Of a stretch of 10,526 nt of DNA, positions 1 through 6,464 are shown piece by piece. The notes beneath the pieces are model-generated. The model was not told where the DNA came from and ran no database searches. It worked only from the letters and a program-made list of their open reading frames with translations. The first letter of the stretch is position 1. The number at the start of each line of letters is the position of its first letter. Source of the stretch: CAYVAP01 sp964343195 (GTDB taxonomy: Bacteria > Bacteroidota > Bacteroidia > J057); contig CAYFIR010000173.1 in assembly GCA_964343195.1 (NCBI GenBank), positions 1 to 10,526 of the forward strand. Reading direction: 5' to 3'. The position numbers were made by a program, and so were the translations under genes.

Positions 1-120
1 TCAAAGGAGCTATAAAGCAAGCCTGGGGCGGCGTTGGACGGCATTTGGTGAACCGGGGCGGCCTGCGGGTAGAATGAAATGCCGAACTTTTCTTGCTTAC
101 TTCTTTTGAAAAAGAAGTAA
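1..120. other. Left-edge non-coding stretch with an incidental open frame
   Basis: An open frame runs from the window edge (base 2) to a TGA at 107-109. Its composition is rich in Arg, Gly and Trp, and it ends in the left arm of a hairpin. It has no start codon in the window and matches no family I recognise. The GC-rich text followed by a cttgcttacttctt word looks like the dispersed intergenic repeats of Bacteroidota rather than the end of a protein. A true gene end entering from the left cannot be excluded. Confidence 0.3.
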
Positions 121-121
121 G
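96..121. repeat. Perfect inverted repeat (cttacttctt / aagaagtaag)
   Basis: Bases 96-105 are the exact reverse complement of 112-121, and the pairing can continue inward to leave a very small A/T-rich loop. The right arm is also the beginning of the first tandem-repeat junction, since aaagaagtaag recurs at 186-196. It could act as a terminator for a gene to the left, but no uridine tract follows. A mobile or REP-like intergenic palindrome is equally likely. Confidence 0.6.
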
Positions 122-298
122 TCCCGCTGAAGGCGACATAACACTTTCAGAGGAATCATATTAAAAATCAATTTGCGGACCTAAAAAAGAAGTAAGTCCC
201 GCTGAAGGCGAAATGCCACTTTCAGAGGAAGCATATTAGAAATCCATTTGCGGACCTATGAAAGAAAGGAGGTCCCGCTGAAGGCGACACTACACTGG
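121..298. repeat. 75/76-bp tandem repeat, about 2.3 copies
   Basis: Copy 1 is 121-195 (75 bp), copy 2 is 196-271 (76 bp), and a partial third copy starts at 272 and fades near 298. Each unit opens with gtcccgctgaaggcga, continues with cactttcagaggaa.catatta, and closes with atttgcggacct followed by a purine-rich aaagaa stretch. Copies differ by scattered substitutions. No frame through the unit is open long enough to suggest a protein repeat. There is no spacer variation, so this is not a CRISPR array. Confidence 0.8.
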
Positions 299-648
299 TA
301 ACCAGTCCCTTATGAGAAATAAAACCCGAAACTGACGTTAAGATAGTGTTCAGCTATACGACCATTTGGATTTTCTGGCCAAAAAATGGGGATACAATTG
401 GGGGGAAATGTTAAGAGGGGAAAAAACGTGTTACCGGAAACTGTTTGAGGTTTGAAACCATTCCTGATCTCAAATTATAAGGACGCGGGCTCTGAAAAGC
501 ATATCCACGCCTTTCCCTCAAAGTCACTTTGACAAATATTCGACTAGCCTTACAGGTGTTTAAACAATGTAAGTATCTGCCCGGGATAGGTATGGGTAAA
601 ATATGTGAATGGAATATTATGTATTGTAATTAGTTCAGAAATCAAGGT
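299..648. other. Intergenic region upstream of the FIST-kinase operon
   Basis: No coding frame, RNA gene or strong promoter is evident in this stretch of about 350 bases. Two short near-palindromes could be operator-like: actggtaaccagt at 294-306 and caaagtcactttg at 519-531, the latter 118 bases before the FIST start codon. A ttgaca word at 529-534 lacks a convincing -10 partner. I could not find a clean Bacteroidota TAnnTTTG box in the 100 bases before the gene. Confidence 0.4.
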
Positions 649-1794
649 ATGCATATTCAACAACTTTCCTGGGACAGTGGTAGCTGGCAGAATGTCGCTC
701 CTGATACCGAGTCAATTCCTTCTCTTGTTCTTTTTTTTGGTGGGTATAGCCCCGAAGAAACCACTGAACGCTACCTTCCACTACGGGAAATGTTCCCTGA
801 CGCAGATATTGTAGGTTGCTCCACAGCAGGTGAGATATCGGATTATGATGTACTTGATGGAGGGGGAGTCGCCATTGCAGTTTCATTTGACAAGACTGAA
901 ACACGCTCTGAAAGCATTCAGATCAGAGAGGCTGTTGAATCTTATGAAGCGGGAAGTTTTCTGGCGCGTAATCTGAGTGGAGAGGGCTTGCAACTGGTCT
1001 GGATAATCTCTGATGGGAGCATAGTAAATGGTTCGGAACTGGTGAAAGGATTTTGTACCCACCTTGATGAAAAAGTCGTGGTGGCGGGAGGAATGGCAGG
1101 TGATGGAGGAAAGTTTTTGCAGTCCGGAGTATCACACAATGGCCCTGCCCAGCCGGGGTTGGTTGCGGCTATTGGCTTTTATGGCGATTCCTTACAGGTA
1201 GGGTGGGGAGCAGCTGGAGGCTGGAAAACCTTTGGGCCTGAACGAAAGATTACCAGGGCAGAAGGCAATGTACTGTTTGAGTTTGATAGCAAACCCGCAC
1301 TGGGATTGTATAAAACCTATTTGGGGAGTTCGGTGGCTCAACTACCAGGTAGTGCCCTGAGTTTTCCCATTATGATCCGTCCGGAAGACAAGTCTCAGGA
1401 AGAAGGCCTGGTAAGGACAATTCTTTCTGTAGACGAAGAGGAGCAAACCCTGACATTTGCTGGAGATACCCCGGAGGGATACACTGCGCAGCTGATGATG
1501 GCGAGCTATGAAGGGCTGATAGACGGGGCAGGTGCTGCCGGGCAACATGCATCGACTCTATCCAGCGAAGAGGTGCTGGGAGACAGGCTCGTACTGATGA
1601 TTTCCTGTATCGGGCGCAAACTTGTATTGGGTTCACGGATAGAGGAGGAGGTGGAAATGGTAATTGACCATTTCCCTGAGTCAACCCATTTCGCTGGATA
1701 CTATTCCTATGGAGAGATCAATCCGCAGGGAAAGGGGGTTTGCGAACTGCATAACCAAACGATGACCATCACCTATCTGGCAGAAAAATTATGA
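649..1794 (+). CDS. FIST-domain sensor protein, NosP-like
   Basis: This is a soluble 381-residue protein made almost entirely of a FIST_N domain (about 25-215) followed by FIST_C (about 217-362). Diagnostic motifs are GCSTAGEI at 56-63, AGGMAGD at 146-152, GYYSYGEI at 350-357 near the end of FIST_C, and ELHNQT at 366-371. It has no signal peptide or membrane segment. FIST domains are cytoplasmic ligand sensors. Members paired with histidine kinases, called NosP, bind haem and sense nitric oxide. Candidate haem ligands include His138, His163, His300, His341, His347 and His368, but I cannot say which is the equivalent. The stop codon overlaps the next start as ATGA, implying translational coupling to the kinase, which is its likely partner. 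The start at 649 sits just after an aagg, and no better in-frame upstream start is seen. The family is certain; the NO/haem role is inferred from gene order. Confidence 0.9.
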   Translation: MHIQQLSWDSGSWQNVAPDTESIPSLVLFFGGYSPEETTERYLPLREMFPDADIVGCSTAGEISDYDVLDGGGVAIAVSFDKTETRSESIQIREAVESYEAGSFLARNLSGEGLQLVWIISDGSIVNGSELVKGFCTHLDEKVVVAGGMAGDGGKFLQSGVSHNGPAQPGLVAAIGFYGDSLQVGWGAAGGWKTFGPERKITRAEGNVLFEFDSKPALGLYKTYLGSSVAQLPGSALSFPIMIRPEDKSQEEGLVRTILSVDEEEQTLTFAGDTPEGYTAQLMMASYEGLIDGAGAAGQHASTLSSEEVLGDRLVLMISCIGRKLVLGSRIEEEVEMVIDHFPESTHFAGYYSYGEINPQGKGVCELHNQTMTITYLAEKL

Positions 1795-3920
1795 TCCATC
1801 CAGTACTGGAAAGGCAAATCAAGCGGCTCAGGCGCAAAGACCCAAATGGCGAGCTGCAACTCGACAAGCTCATCGAGCTTGTCAGTGTGACCTATGGCCA
1901 GTTGGAGGATGAACGTACACGAAAAGACCTCAGCCTGGAAACCATGTCCAAGGAAATGCTGGAGCTCCATCAGCGGGCCATGGATCGGCATGAGAGTTAT
2001 GTTGCGACGCTGGTAGAAGAGGTAGTGGATGGAGTCATTACCATGGCCGAAAATGGAGAGATCGTAGGAGGAAATGCTGCTGCGGCCCGTATTTTTGGAG
2101 TAGATCCCTCTGAGATAGCCGGTCAGCAGCTCTCTGCCTGTATTCGGCTGCAGGATGGGGCACCATTCTCATTCAAGCGGGCAGAAGAGGAGGCCGGATC
2201 AGTACGGGAGCAGGAAGTGGTCGGAGTGCGGATTAACGGGGAAGTTTTTCCTGCCGAACTCTCATTTAGCAAGCTGTCACAGGGAGAAGAGACCCTGTAC
2301 CTGGTAATCCTGAGGGACATCAGCCAACGCAAGGAGACAGAGCGAATGCTGATCGAGGCCAAGGATAATGCAGAAGCCCTGGCCCAGTCCAAGGCGGACT
2401 TCCTGTCGACCATGAGCCATGAAATTCGCACCCCTCTCAATGCCGTGATCGGGATGACGGGCCTGCTGGAAGAAACACAGCTGGATGATGAACAGCACGA
2501 GTATGTCAATACCATCAAAACCGGAGGAGAGACCCTGCTATCCATCATCAACGACATTCTGGACTTCTCCAAAATCGAGTCCAATAAGCTGGATCTGGAG
2601 TTTATTCCCATACCGGTCATTCAGCCAATAGAGGATGTGATGGAGCTGCTGGCTGGAAAAGCCCATATGAAGGGACTCAATCTGTTTTATGATGTAGACT
2701 CCACAGTTCCTCCCATATTTCATTCAGATATCACCCGACTGCGCCAGGTACTGGTCAATCTGGTGGGCAACGCCATCAAGTTTACCGATAAAGGGCAGGT
2801 CGTGGTCCGTGTTTCCGCAGAGGAGGTTTCTTCTAAACAACATCGGTTTACCTTCCGGGTGCAGGATACGGGCATTGGGATACCCAGGGAACGAATAGAT
2901 CGCCTGTTCCAGTCTTTCTCCCAGGTGGATGCTTCTACTACACGCAAGTACGGTGGATCAGGCCTTGGGCTGGCGATCTGTAAGGGAATTGTCGAAGCTC
3001 TGGGTGGGGAAATCTGGGTAGAGAGTGAATTGGGGGAAGGCTCTTCTTTTAATTTTTCATTTCTCGCCAACTTTGAAAGCGAAGAGCAACAGAAAATTCA
3101 TGAACTCAAGCAGGAGCTGGTCGGGAGATCTGTATTGTTTATTGATGACAATGAAGTAAATCTCAGGATTCTGGATAAGCAGCTTTCCAATTGGGGCATG
3201 AAAGTCTACACCGAATGTCATCCCGAAAGAGGGCTGGCCCTGCTGAAGGATGGGTTACAGGTGGACATGCTTGTGACGGACCACATGATGGCAGAAATGT
3301 CGGGTAATCAGGTGATACAGGAGGTACGCAAGTTCCGCAGCAAAGCAGAGTTGCCGATTATTTTGTATTCATCAGGAATAGGCCGCATACCTGATGGGTT
3401 GGAGACGGAGATCAATGGCTTTTTGTCAAAACCAGGTCGGCAGGAAAGCATCCTGAGAACCCTTGTACAGGTGAGCCAGCATGGGGAAACCAAACGTCGG
3501 GTCCAGAAAAACCAGACCGAATGGGCACAGTTCCCCAAACTGAAGGTACTCCTGGTGGAGGACAACTCCGTGAACCAGCGCGTAGCCCTCAAGATGCTGT
3601 CGCGAATGGGAATCAAGGCTGATATCGCAGGAAATGGAGAAGAAGCTGTCCTCATTTCCTCCAAAATCCAATATGACCTGATCCTTATGGACATGATGAT
3701 GCCCGTAATGGACGGGATCACTGCCACAGGCATTATCCGGAAGTACGAGGAGAGCCATGGCTACAAAACAGTGATGGTCGCCCTGACCGCCAATGTCATG
3801 CGCAAGGACGTGGAACGCTGCCTGGAGGCAGGTATGGATGACTTTTTGGCCAAGCCTGTCCGGATGAAAAAGCTTGAAGAGGTATTCCTGCGATGGACTC
3901 GGGAGTTCGTTGTGGCCTGA
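1791..3920 (+). CDS. Cytoplasmic PAS hybrid histidine kinase with two receiver domains (NahK-like)
   Basis: The 709-residue protein has a charged helical N-terminus (1-68), a PAS domain (about 72-183, ending in the LRDISQRK signature), HisKA with phospho-acceptor His210 in STMSHEIRTPLNAVIG, and HATPase_c (about 311-426; N-box Asn327, DTGIGI at 359-364, GGSGLGL at 388-394). Two receivers follow. REC1 (about 447-560) has Asp452/453, phospho-Asp497 and Lys547. REC2 (about 585-702) has Glu590/Asp591, phospho-Asp634 and Lys688. There is no transmembrane segment, so it must be driven by a cytosolic signal. Its start lies inside the FIST stop (ATGA), which makes the FIST protein the obvious input partner, as in NosP-NahK pairs. 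REC1 has TDHMMA where most receivers have TDxxMP; the Asp is kept, so it may still accept phosphate. There is no output domain, so phosphate probably goes to a separate Hpt protein or regulator outside the window. Confidence 0.95.
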   Translation: MIHPVLERQIKRLRRKDPNGELQLDKLIELVSVTYGQLEDERTRKDLSLETMSKEMLELHQRAMDRHESYVATLVEEVVDGVITMAENGEIVGGNAAAARIFGVDPSEIAGQQLSACIRLQDGAPFSFKRAEEEAGSVREQEVVGVRINGEVFPAELSFSKLSQGEETLYLVILRDISQRKETERMLIEAKDNAEALAQSKADFLSTMSHEIRTPLNAVIGMTGLLEETQLDDEQHEYVNTIKTGGETLLSIINDILDFSKIESNKLDLEFIPIPVIQPIEDVMELLAGKAHMKGLNLFYDVDSTVPPIFHSDITRLRQVLVNLVGNAIKFTDKGQVVVRVSAEEVSSKQHRFTFRVQDTGIGIPRERIDRLFQSFSQVDASTTRKYGGSGLGLAICKGIVEALGGEIWVESELGEGSSFNFSFLANFESEEQQKIHELKQELVGRSVLFIDDNEVNLRILDKQLSNWGMKVYTECHPERGLALLKDGLQVDMLVTDHMMAEMSGNQVIQEVRKFRSKAELPIILYSSGIGRIPDGLETEINGFLSKPGRQESILRTLVQVSQHGETKRRVQKNQTEWAQFPKLKVLLVEDNSVNQRVALKMLSRMGIKADIAGNGEEAVLISSKIQYDLILMDMMMPVMDGITATGIIRKYEESHGYKTVMVALTANVMRKDVERCLEAGMDDFLAKPVRMKKLEEVFLRWTREFVVA

Positions 3921-4073
3921 TGACTTTTTGCATTTCCTGGAACCAAAGGCAAATAAATGATGAAACCATGTTGCAGAATCATGCCGGAAATGGAGACGCC
4001 AACGTAAATGGTAACGGTGGGCCCAATGGAGGATAAGGATCTTTTCTAAAACATACCTGATCGCTGATGGCTT

Positions 4074-4106
4074 CCCCTTCTTTTGAGAGACCCTCAAAAG
4101 GAGGGG
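4074..4106 (+). terminator. Strong hairpin, probable terminator of the FIST-kinase operon
   Basis: A 14-bp stem pairs 4074-4087 (ccccttcttttgag) with 4093-4106 (ctcaaaaggagggg), with a single G-T pair and a 5-base loop. It lies about 150 bases after the kinase stop. It is not followed by a clean T tract, so intrinsic termination is plausible but not proven. It could act in both directions or protect the 3' end of the transcript. Confidence 0.5.
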
Positions 4107-4147
4107 CTTCTCTTGGCAAAAAGGCAGAGTTGGCCATGATTTGCTAA

Positions 4148-4179
4148 ATGATGCTTCCATTATATTATGAAAGCATCAT
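4148..4179. repeat. Short inverted repeat (atgatgctt / aagcatcat)
   Basis: A perfect 9-bp inverted repeat (4148-4156 and 4171-4179) encloses a 14-base AT-rich loop. It lies about 100 bases before the preferred flavoprotein start and just upstream of the putative promoter. It could be an operator or a second terminator. No function can be assigned from sequence alone. Confidence 0.4.
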
Positions 4180-4209
4180 AAAGTCTCTCGTCTGCCTGAT
4201 ATTAATCAC

Positions 4210-4241
4210 TTGGTGCCCTTGCTTTTCACATCCTGATTTTG
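4210..4241 (+). promoter_or_regulatory. Possible Bacteroidota-type promoter for the sulfur operon
   Basis: A TTG at 4210-4212 and a tgattttg at 4234-4241 are separated by 21 bases. The latter differs from the Bacteroidota -7 consensus TAnnTTTG at one position. Transcription would begin around 4247-4252. That lies downstream of the upstream ATG at 4239 and supports the internal ATG at 4281 as the real start of the flavoprotein. Such boxes occur by chance in AT-rich DNA, so confidence is low. Confidence 0.3.
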
Positions 4242-4280
4242 TTTTCCAAAGCTGAATTTAGGAGAACAAATTCAAGGACT

Positions 4281-5549
4281 ATGAAGAGGTTATTGATACT
4301 TGGGGCCGGAACTGCAGGCAGCATGATGGCCAACCACCTACGACCCAAACTTTCAACTCATGAATGGGACATCACATTAGTTGATCCCGAACCCATACAT
4401 TATTACCAGCCAGGATTTCTTTTCATTCCCTTTGGCATATATCAGCCAGACGATGTCAAGAAGCCCATTGAACGGCCTTTACCCAAAGGCGTAAAGCTGA
4501 TCAATCAGGAGATAGAGCGGGTGCTTCCCGACGATAACCTCGTTGAGATGGGAGACGGATCTACCCTTGATTATGATATCCTGATCATCGCAACAGGTAC
4601 CAAGCCCAATCCCGATGAGGTAGAGGGAATGAATGGGGACATGTGGTACAAAAATATTTTTGACTTCTATACTTACGAGGGTTCGGTAGCCCTTGGGGAG
4701 AAGCTCAAGGACTGGGAAGGTGGCAAACTGGTGGTTCACATCTGCGAGATGCCCATCAAGTGTCCGGTTGCTCCCCTGGAGTTTGCCTTCCTGGCCGATG
4801 CATTCTTTGAGAAGAAGGGGATGCGAGACAAAGTCGAGATTTCATATGTGACTCCTATGTCTGGTGCCTTCACCAAGCCACGTGCATCTGACGAGCTGGG
4901 CTATCTGCTCAAAGAGAAAGGCATCAAAATTGTCCCTGATTTCAATATTGAGCGGGTGGATGCGGCAGACAACAAGATTGTTGACTACGGGGGAGAAGAA
5001 GTTGAGTATGACCTGCTGGTAACCGTACCCACCAACATGGGAGCCCCCATGCTTGAGCGTTCTGGTATCGGCGACGAACTGAATTTCGTCCCTACCAACA
5101 AGGCGACGCTTCAAACCAGTGTGAAGGATAACATCTTTGCCATCGGAGATGCCACCAATGTCCCCGCATCAAAAGCCGGATCGGTAGCCCACTTTGAGGC
5201 AGATATCCTGACAGAAAATATCCTCCGCTATATCGAAGGCAAGCCACTCAAGGATGAGTTTGACGGCCACGCCAACTGCTTCATTGAGACTGGTCATAAC
5301 AAGGCCTTGCTGATTGACTTCAACTATACCCACGAACCCGTAACAGGTACATTCCCCCTTCCAGGCATCGGACCACTGCGTCTGCTCAAGGAAAGCCGCT
5401 TTAACCACATCGGCAAGATGGCCTTCCGTTGGGTGTACTGGAACCTGCTGCTCAAGGCTCGTCCGATCCCATTCGTATCAGCCAAGATGACTGAAGCCGG
5501 AAAAGACTTTGATAAGGAGCCTTCGAGGCACGAAACCAAAGCAGTTTAG
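4281..5549 (+). CDS. Sulfide:quinone oxidoreductase-like FAD flavoprotein
   Basis: The 422-residue protein probably oxidises sulfide to sulfane sulfur at the cytoplasmic membrane and reduces quinone. An N-terminal dinucleotide fold (LLILGAGTAG, 4-13) binds FAD, ATGTKP at 104-109 is the second FAD-contact loop, and IFAIGDATNVP (285-295) is the C-terminal FAD motif with Asp290. Cysteines are Cys155, Cys161 (in IKCPVAP) and Cys333; Cys161 and Cys333 sit where the SQR redox pair is expected. The C-terminal stretch around 375-398 (MAFRWVYWNLLLKARPIPF) is aromatic and hydrophobic, fitting an amphipathic membrane anchor. I start at 4281 rather than 4239 because the FAD fold begins immediately there, the 14 extra residues are unlike the family, and a possible promoter overlaps 4239. 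The tusE-like and dsrE-like genes downstream support a sulfur role. A related FAD disulfide reductase or type-II NADH dehydrogenase is the main alternative. Confidence 0.87.
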   Translation: MKRLLILGAGTAGSMMANHLRPKLSTHEWDITLVDPEPIHYYQPGFLFIPFGIYQPDDVKKPIERPLPKGVKLINQEIERVLPDDNLVEMGDGSTLDYDILIIATGTKPNPDEVEGMNGDMWYKNIFDFYTYEGSVALGEKLKDWEGGKLVVHICEMPIKCPVAPLEFAFLADAFFEKKGMRDKVEISYVTPMSGAFTKPRASDELGYLLKEKGIKIVPDFNIERVDAADNKIVDYGGEEVEYDLLVTVPTNMGAPMLERSGIGDELNFVPTNKATLQTSVKDNIFAIGDATNVPASKAGSVAHFEADILTENILRYIEGKPLKDEFDGHANCFIETGHNKALLIDFNYTHEPVTGTFPLPGIGPLRLLKESRFNHIGKMAFRWVYWNLLLKARPIPFVSAKMTEAGKDFDKEPSRHETKAV

Positions 5550-5562
5550 GGCCTTCAAAGCC

Positions 5563-5620
5563 AATTACGAATCCACCTGAGGCGGATCTCCGCTTCGCTA
5601 CGATAACACAAATTACGAAT
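5563..5620. repeat. aattacgaat direct repeats bracketing a 38-base palindromic insert
   Basis: The 10-mer aattacgaat occurs at 5563-5572 and 5611-5620. Between them (5573-5610) is a more GC-rich segment with a tight hairpin: gaggcgga at 5579-5586 pairs with tccgcttc at 5589-5596, including one G-T. The block fills most of the 90-base gap between the flavoprotein and tusE-like genes. It looks like a small REP- or MITE-like insertion flanked by target-like repeats. It may weaken or process the operon transcript. The 11-mer caattacgaat at 5562-5572 recurs inverted at 6571-6581. Confidence 0.5.
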
Positions 5621-5639
5621 TACAAATCACCTTATTACA

Positions 5640-5948
5640 ATGGAAAAGATACTCGCAGGAACCCCCGTACAGGTAAACGATGAAGGATATCTGACTGATT
5701 TCTCCCAGTGGAATCCCGAAGTAGGCAAGGCAATTGCCGAAGAGGAAGGCATACAGATGACCGATGACCACTGGAAAGTGATTAACTTTTTGCAGGAACA
5801 ACACGAGAATGAGGTTGCCCTGAGCATCCGCAAGATTGGCAAAAGCGGCGTGGTATCCATCAAGGAGTTTTATGCGCTGTTCCCCAAAGGTCCACTGAAA
5901 ATCTCAAGCAAAATCTCTGGGATCCCCAAGCCAGCGAGTTGTATTTAA
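5640..5948 (+). CDS. TusE/DsrC/DsvC-family sulfur carrier protein, single-cysteine type
   Basis: This 102-residue cytosolic protein has the family hallmarks: VNDEGYLTDFSQWNPEVG at 12-29, MTDDHWKVINFLQ at 40-52, and the C-terminal arm FPKGPLKISSKISGIPKPASCI. The penultimate Cys101 is the mobile sulfur-carrying residue of the family. The second arm cysteine of dissimilatory DsrC, 11 residues earlier, is Ser90 here, so the protein resembles TusE-like single-cysteine carriers rather than DsrC, which forms a trisulfide with sulfite reductase. Its length is close to that of TusE. It lies 90 bases after the flavoprotein gene and 24 bases before the dsrE-like gene. It likely receives persulfide from the DsrE-like partner. 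tRNA 2-thiouridine synthesis is an alternative use, but no tusA or mnmA is seen here. Confidence 0.9.
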   Translation: MEKILAGTPVQVNDEGYLTDFSQWNPEVGKAIAEEEGIQMTDDHWKVINFLQEQHENEVALSIRKIGKSGVVSIKEFYALFPKGPLKISSKISGIPKPASCI

Positions 5949-5972
5949 TCCTTTGTTTCACCCACAAAAGAC

Positions 5973-6464
5973 ATGATGATGGAAAATAAGGAAAATGCTC
6001 CCGTAAAAAAGATGATGCTCATCCTGTCCAAAGCTACGCTGGACAACGTATATGCCTGTTTTGTACTGGCAAATGGAGCGCGTATGGAAGGCATCGAAGC
6101 TGAAATTTTCTTCACTTTCTTTGGTCTGGAAGCTGTGAATAAAAAGCGGATGAACAATCTGCACGTGGCAACGGTCGGTAATCCTGCCATGCACATTCCT
6201 ACCATGGTAGGTGGTCTGCCCGGTATGGAGAGCTTTGCGACCAACATGATGAAGAAGGAAATGGAGAAACTGGATCTGCCCGAAGTGGAAGAGTTCCTGT
6301 ACATCCTCAATGCATCCGGCGCCAAGCTATGGGCCTGTAAACTGGCCATGGAGATGTTCCACCTGGAGGAAAGCGACCTGTTTGAAGAGATGGATGGAGT
6401 CCTGACTGTAGGCGACTTTTACACCCGCGCTCAGGGAGAAGGAACACACCTGCTCTTTATATAG
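5973..6464 (+). CDS. DsrE/DsrF-like (DsrE2-type) sulfurtransferase
   Basis: The 163-residue protein has a DsrE-like alpha/beta fold: strand MMLILSK (14-20), helix ATLDNVYACFVLANGARMEG (21-40), EAEIFFTFFGL (42-52), and KLWACKLAMEMFHL (118-131) followed by DGVLTVGDF. The AC-x-x-(S/A)-M-(D/E)-M pattern is typical of the DsrE2 branch, with Cys122 the probable persulfide-carrying residue. Cys29 is a second candidate. DsrE2 proteins of sulfur oxidisers donate sulfane sulfur to TusA/TusE-type carriers. I see no clear transmembrane helix, although the 43-52 strand is hydrophobic. Gene order after sqr-like and tusE-like genes fits a relay from sulfide oxidation to a carrier protein. Three consecutive ATG-containing codons begin the frame; the first, at 5973, is used here, but any of the three could be the true start. 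Confidence 0.87.
   Translation: MMMENKENAPVKKMMLILSKATLDNVYACFVLANGARMEGIEAEIFFTFFGLEAVNKKRMNNLHVATVGNPAMHIPTMVGGLPGMESFATNMMKKEMEKLDLPEVEEFLYILNASGAKLWACKLAMEMFHLEESDLFEEMDGVLTVGDFYTRAQGEGTHLLFI

Larger units (their letters stand above)
3921..4280. other. Intergenic region between kinase and sulfur operons
   Basis: This 360-base gap holds a terminator-like hairpin (4074-4106), a second weaker hairpin (4148-4179) and a possible promoter (4210-4241), each listed separately. It also holds a 22-codon ATG-to-TAA frame at 3968-4036 encoding a Gly/Asn-rich peptide with no recognisable relatives. The long minus-strand frame crossing 3426-4160 is an antisense shadow of the kinase and is not called. 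Confidence 0.5.

Noticed and set aside
2..109. 3' end of a protein-coding gene entering from the left edge
   Set aside because: The frame reads through repeat-like GC-rich DNA and ends in the hairpin arm. The peptide has no recognisable motif, so it is treated as incidental.
121..298. CRISPR array
   Set aside because: There are only about 2.3 copies, the whole 75/76-bp unit is repeated without unique spacers, and no cas genes are present.
2123..2620. 165-codon minus-strand open frame inside the kinase
   Set aside because: Fully antisense to the PAS/HisKA coding region, with a Ser/Arg-rich composition typical of a shadow frame.
3426..4160. 244-codon minus-strand open frame
   Set aside because: Most of it is antisense to the second receiver domain of a clear kinase gene. 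Its product is rich in His, Ser and Phe, with no recognisable domain.
5640..6464. Complete dissimilatory dsr sulfite reductase locus
   Set aside because: Only DsrC/TusE-like and DsrE-like genes are present. No dsrAB, dsrMKJOP or dsrFH genes are in the window, and the DsrC-like arm lacks the second cysteine.
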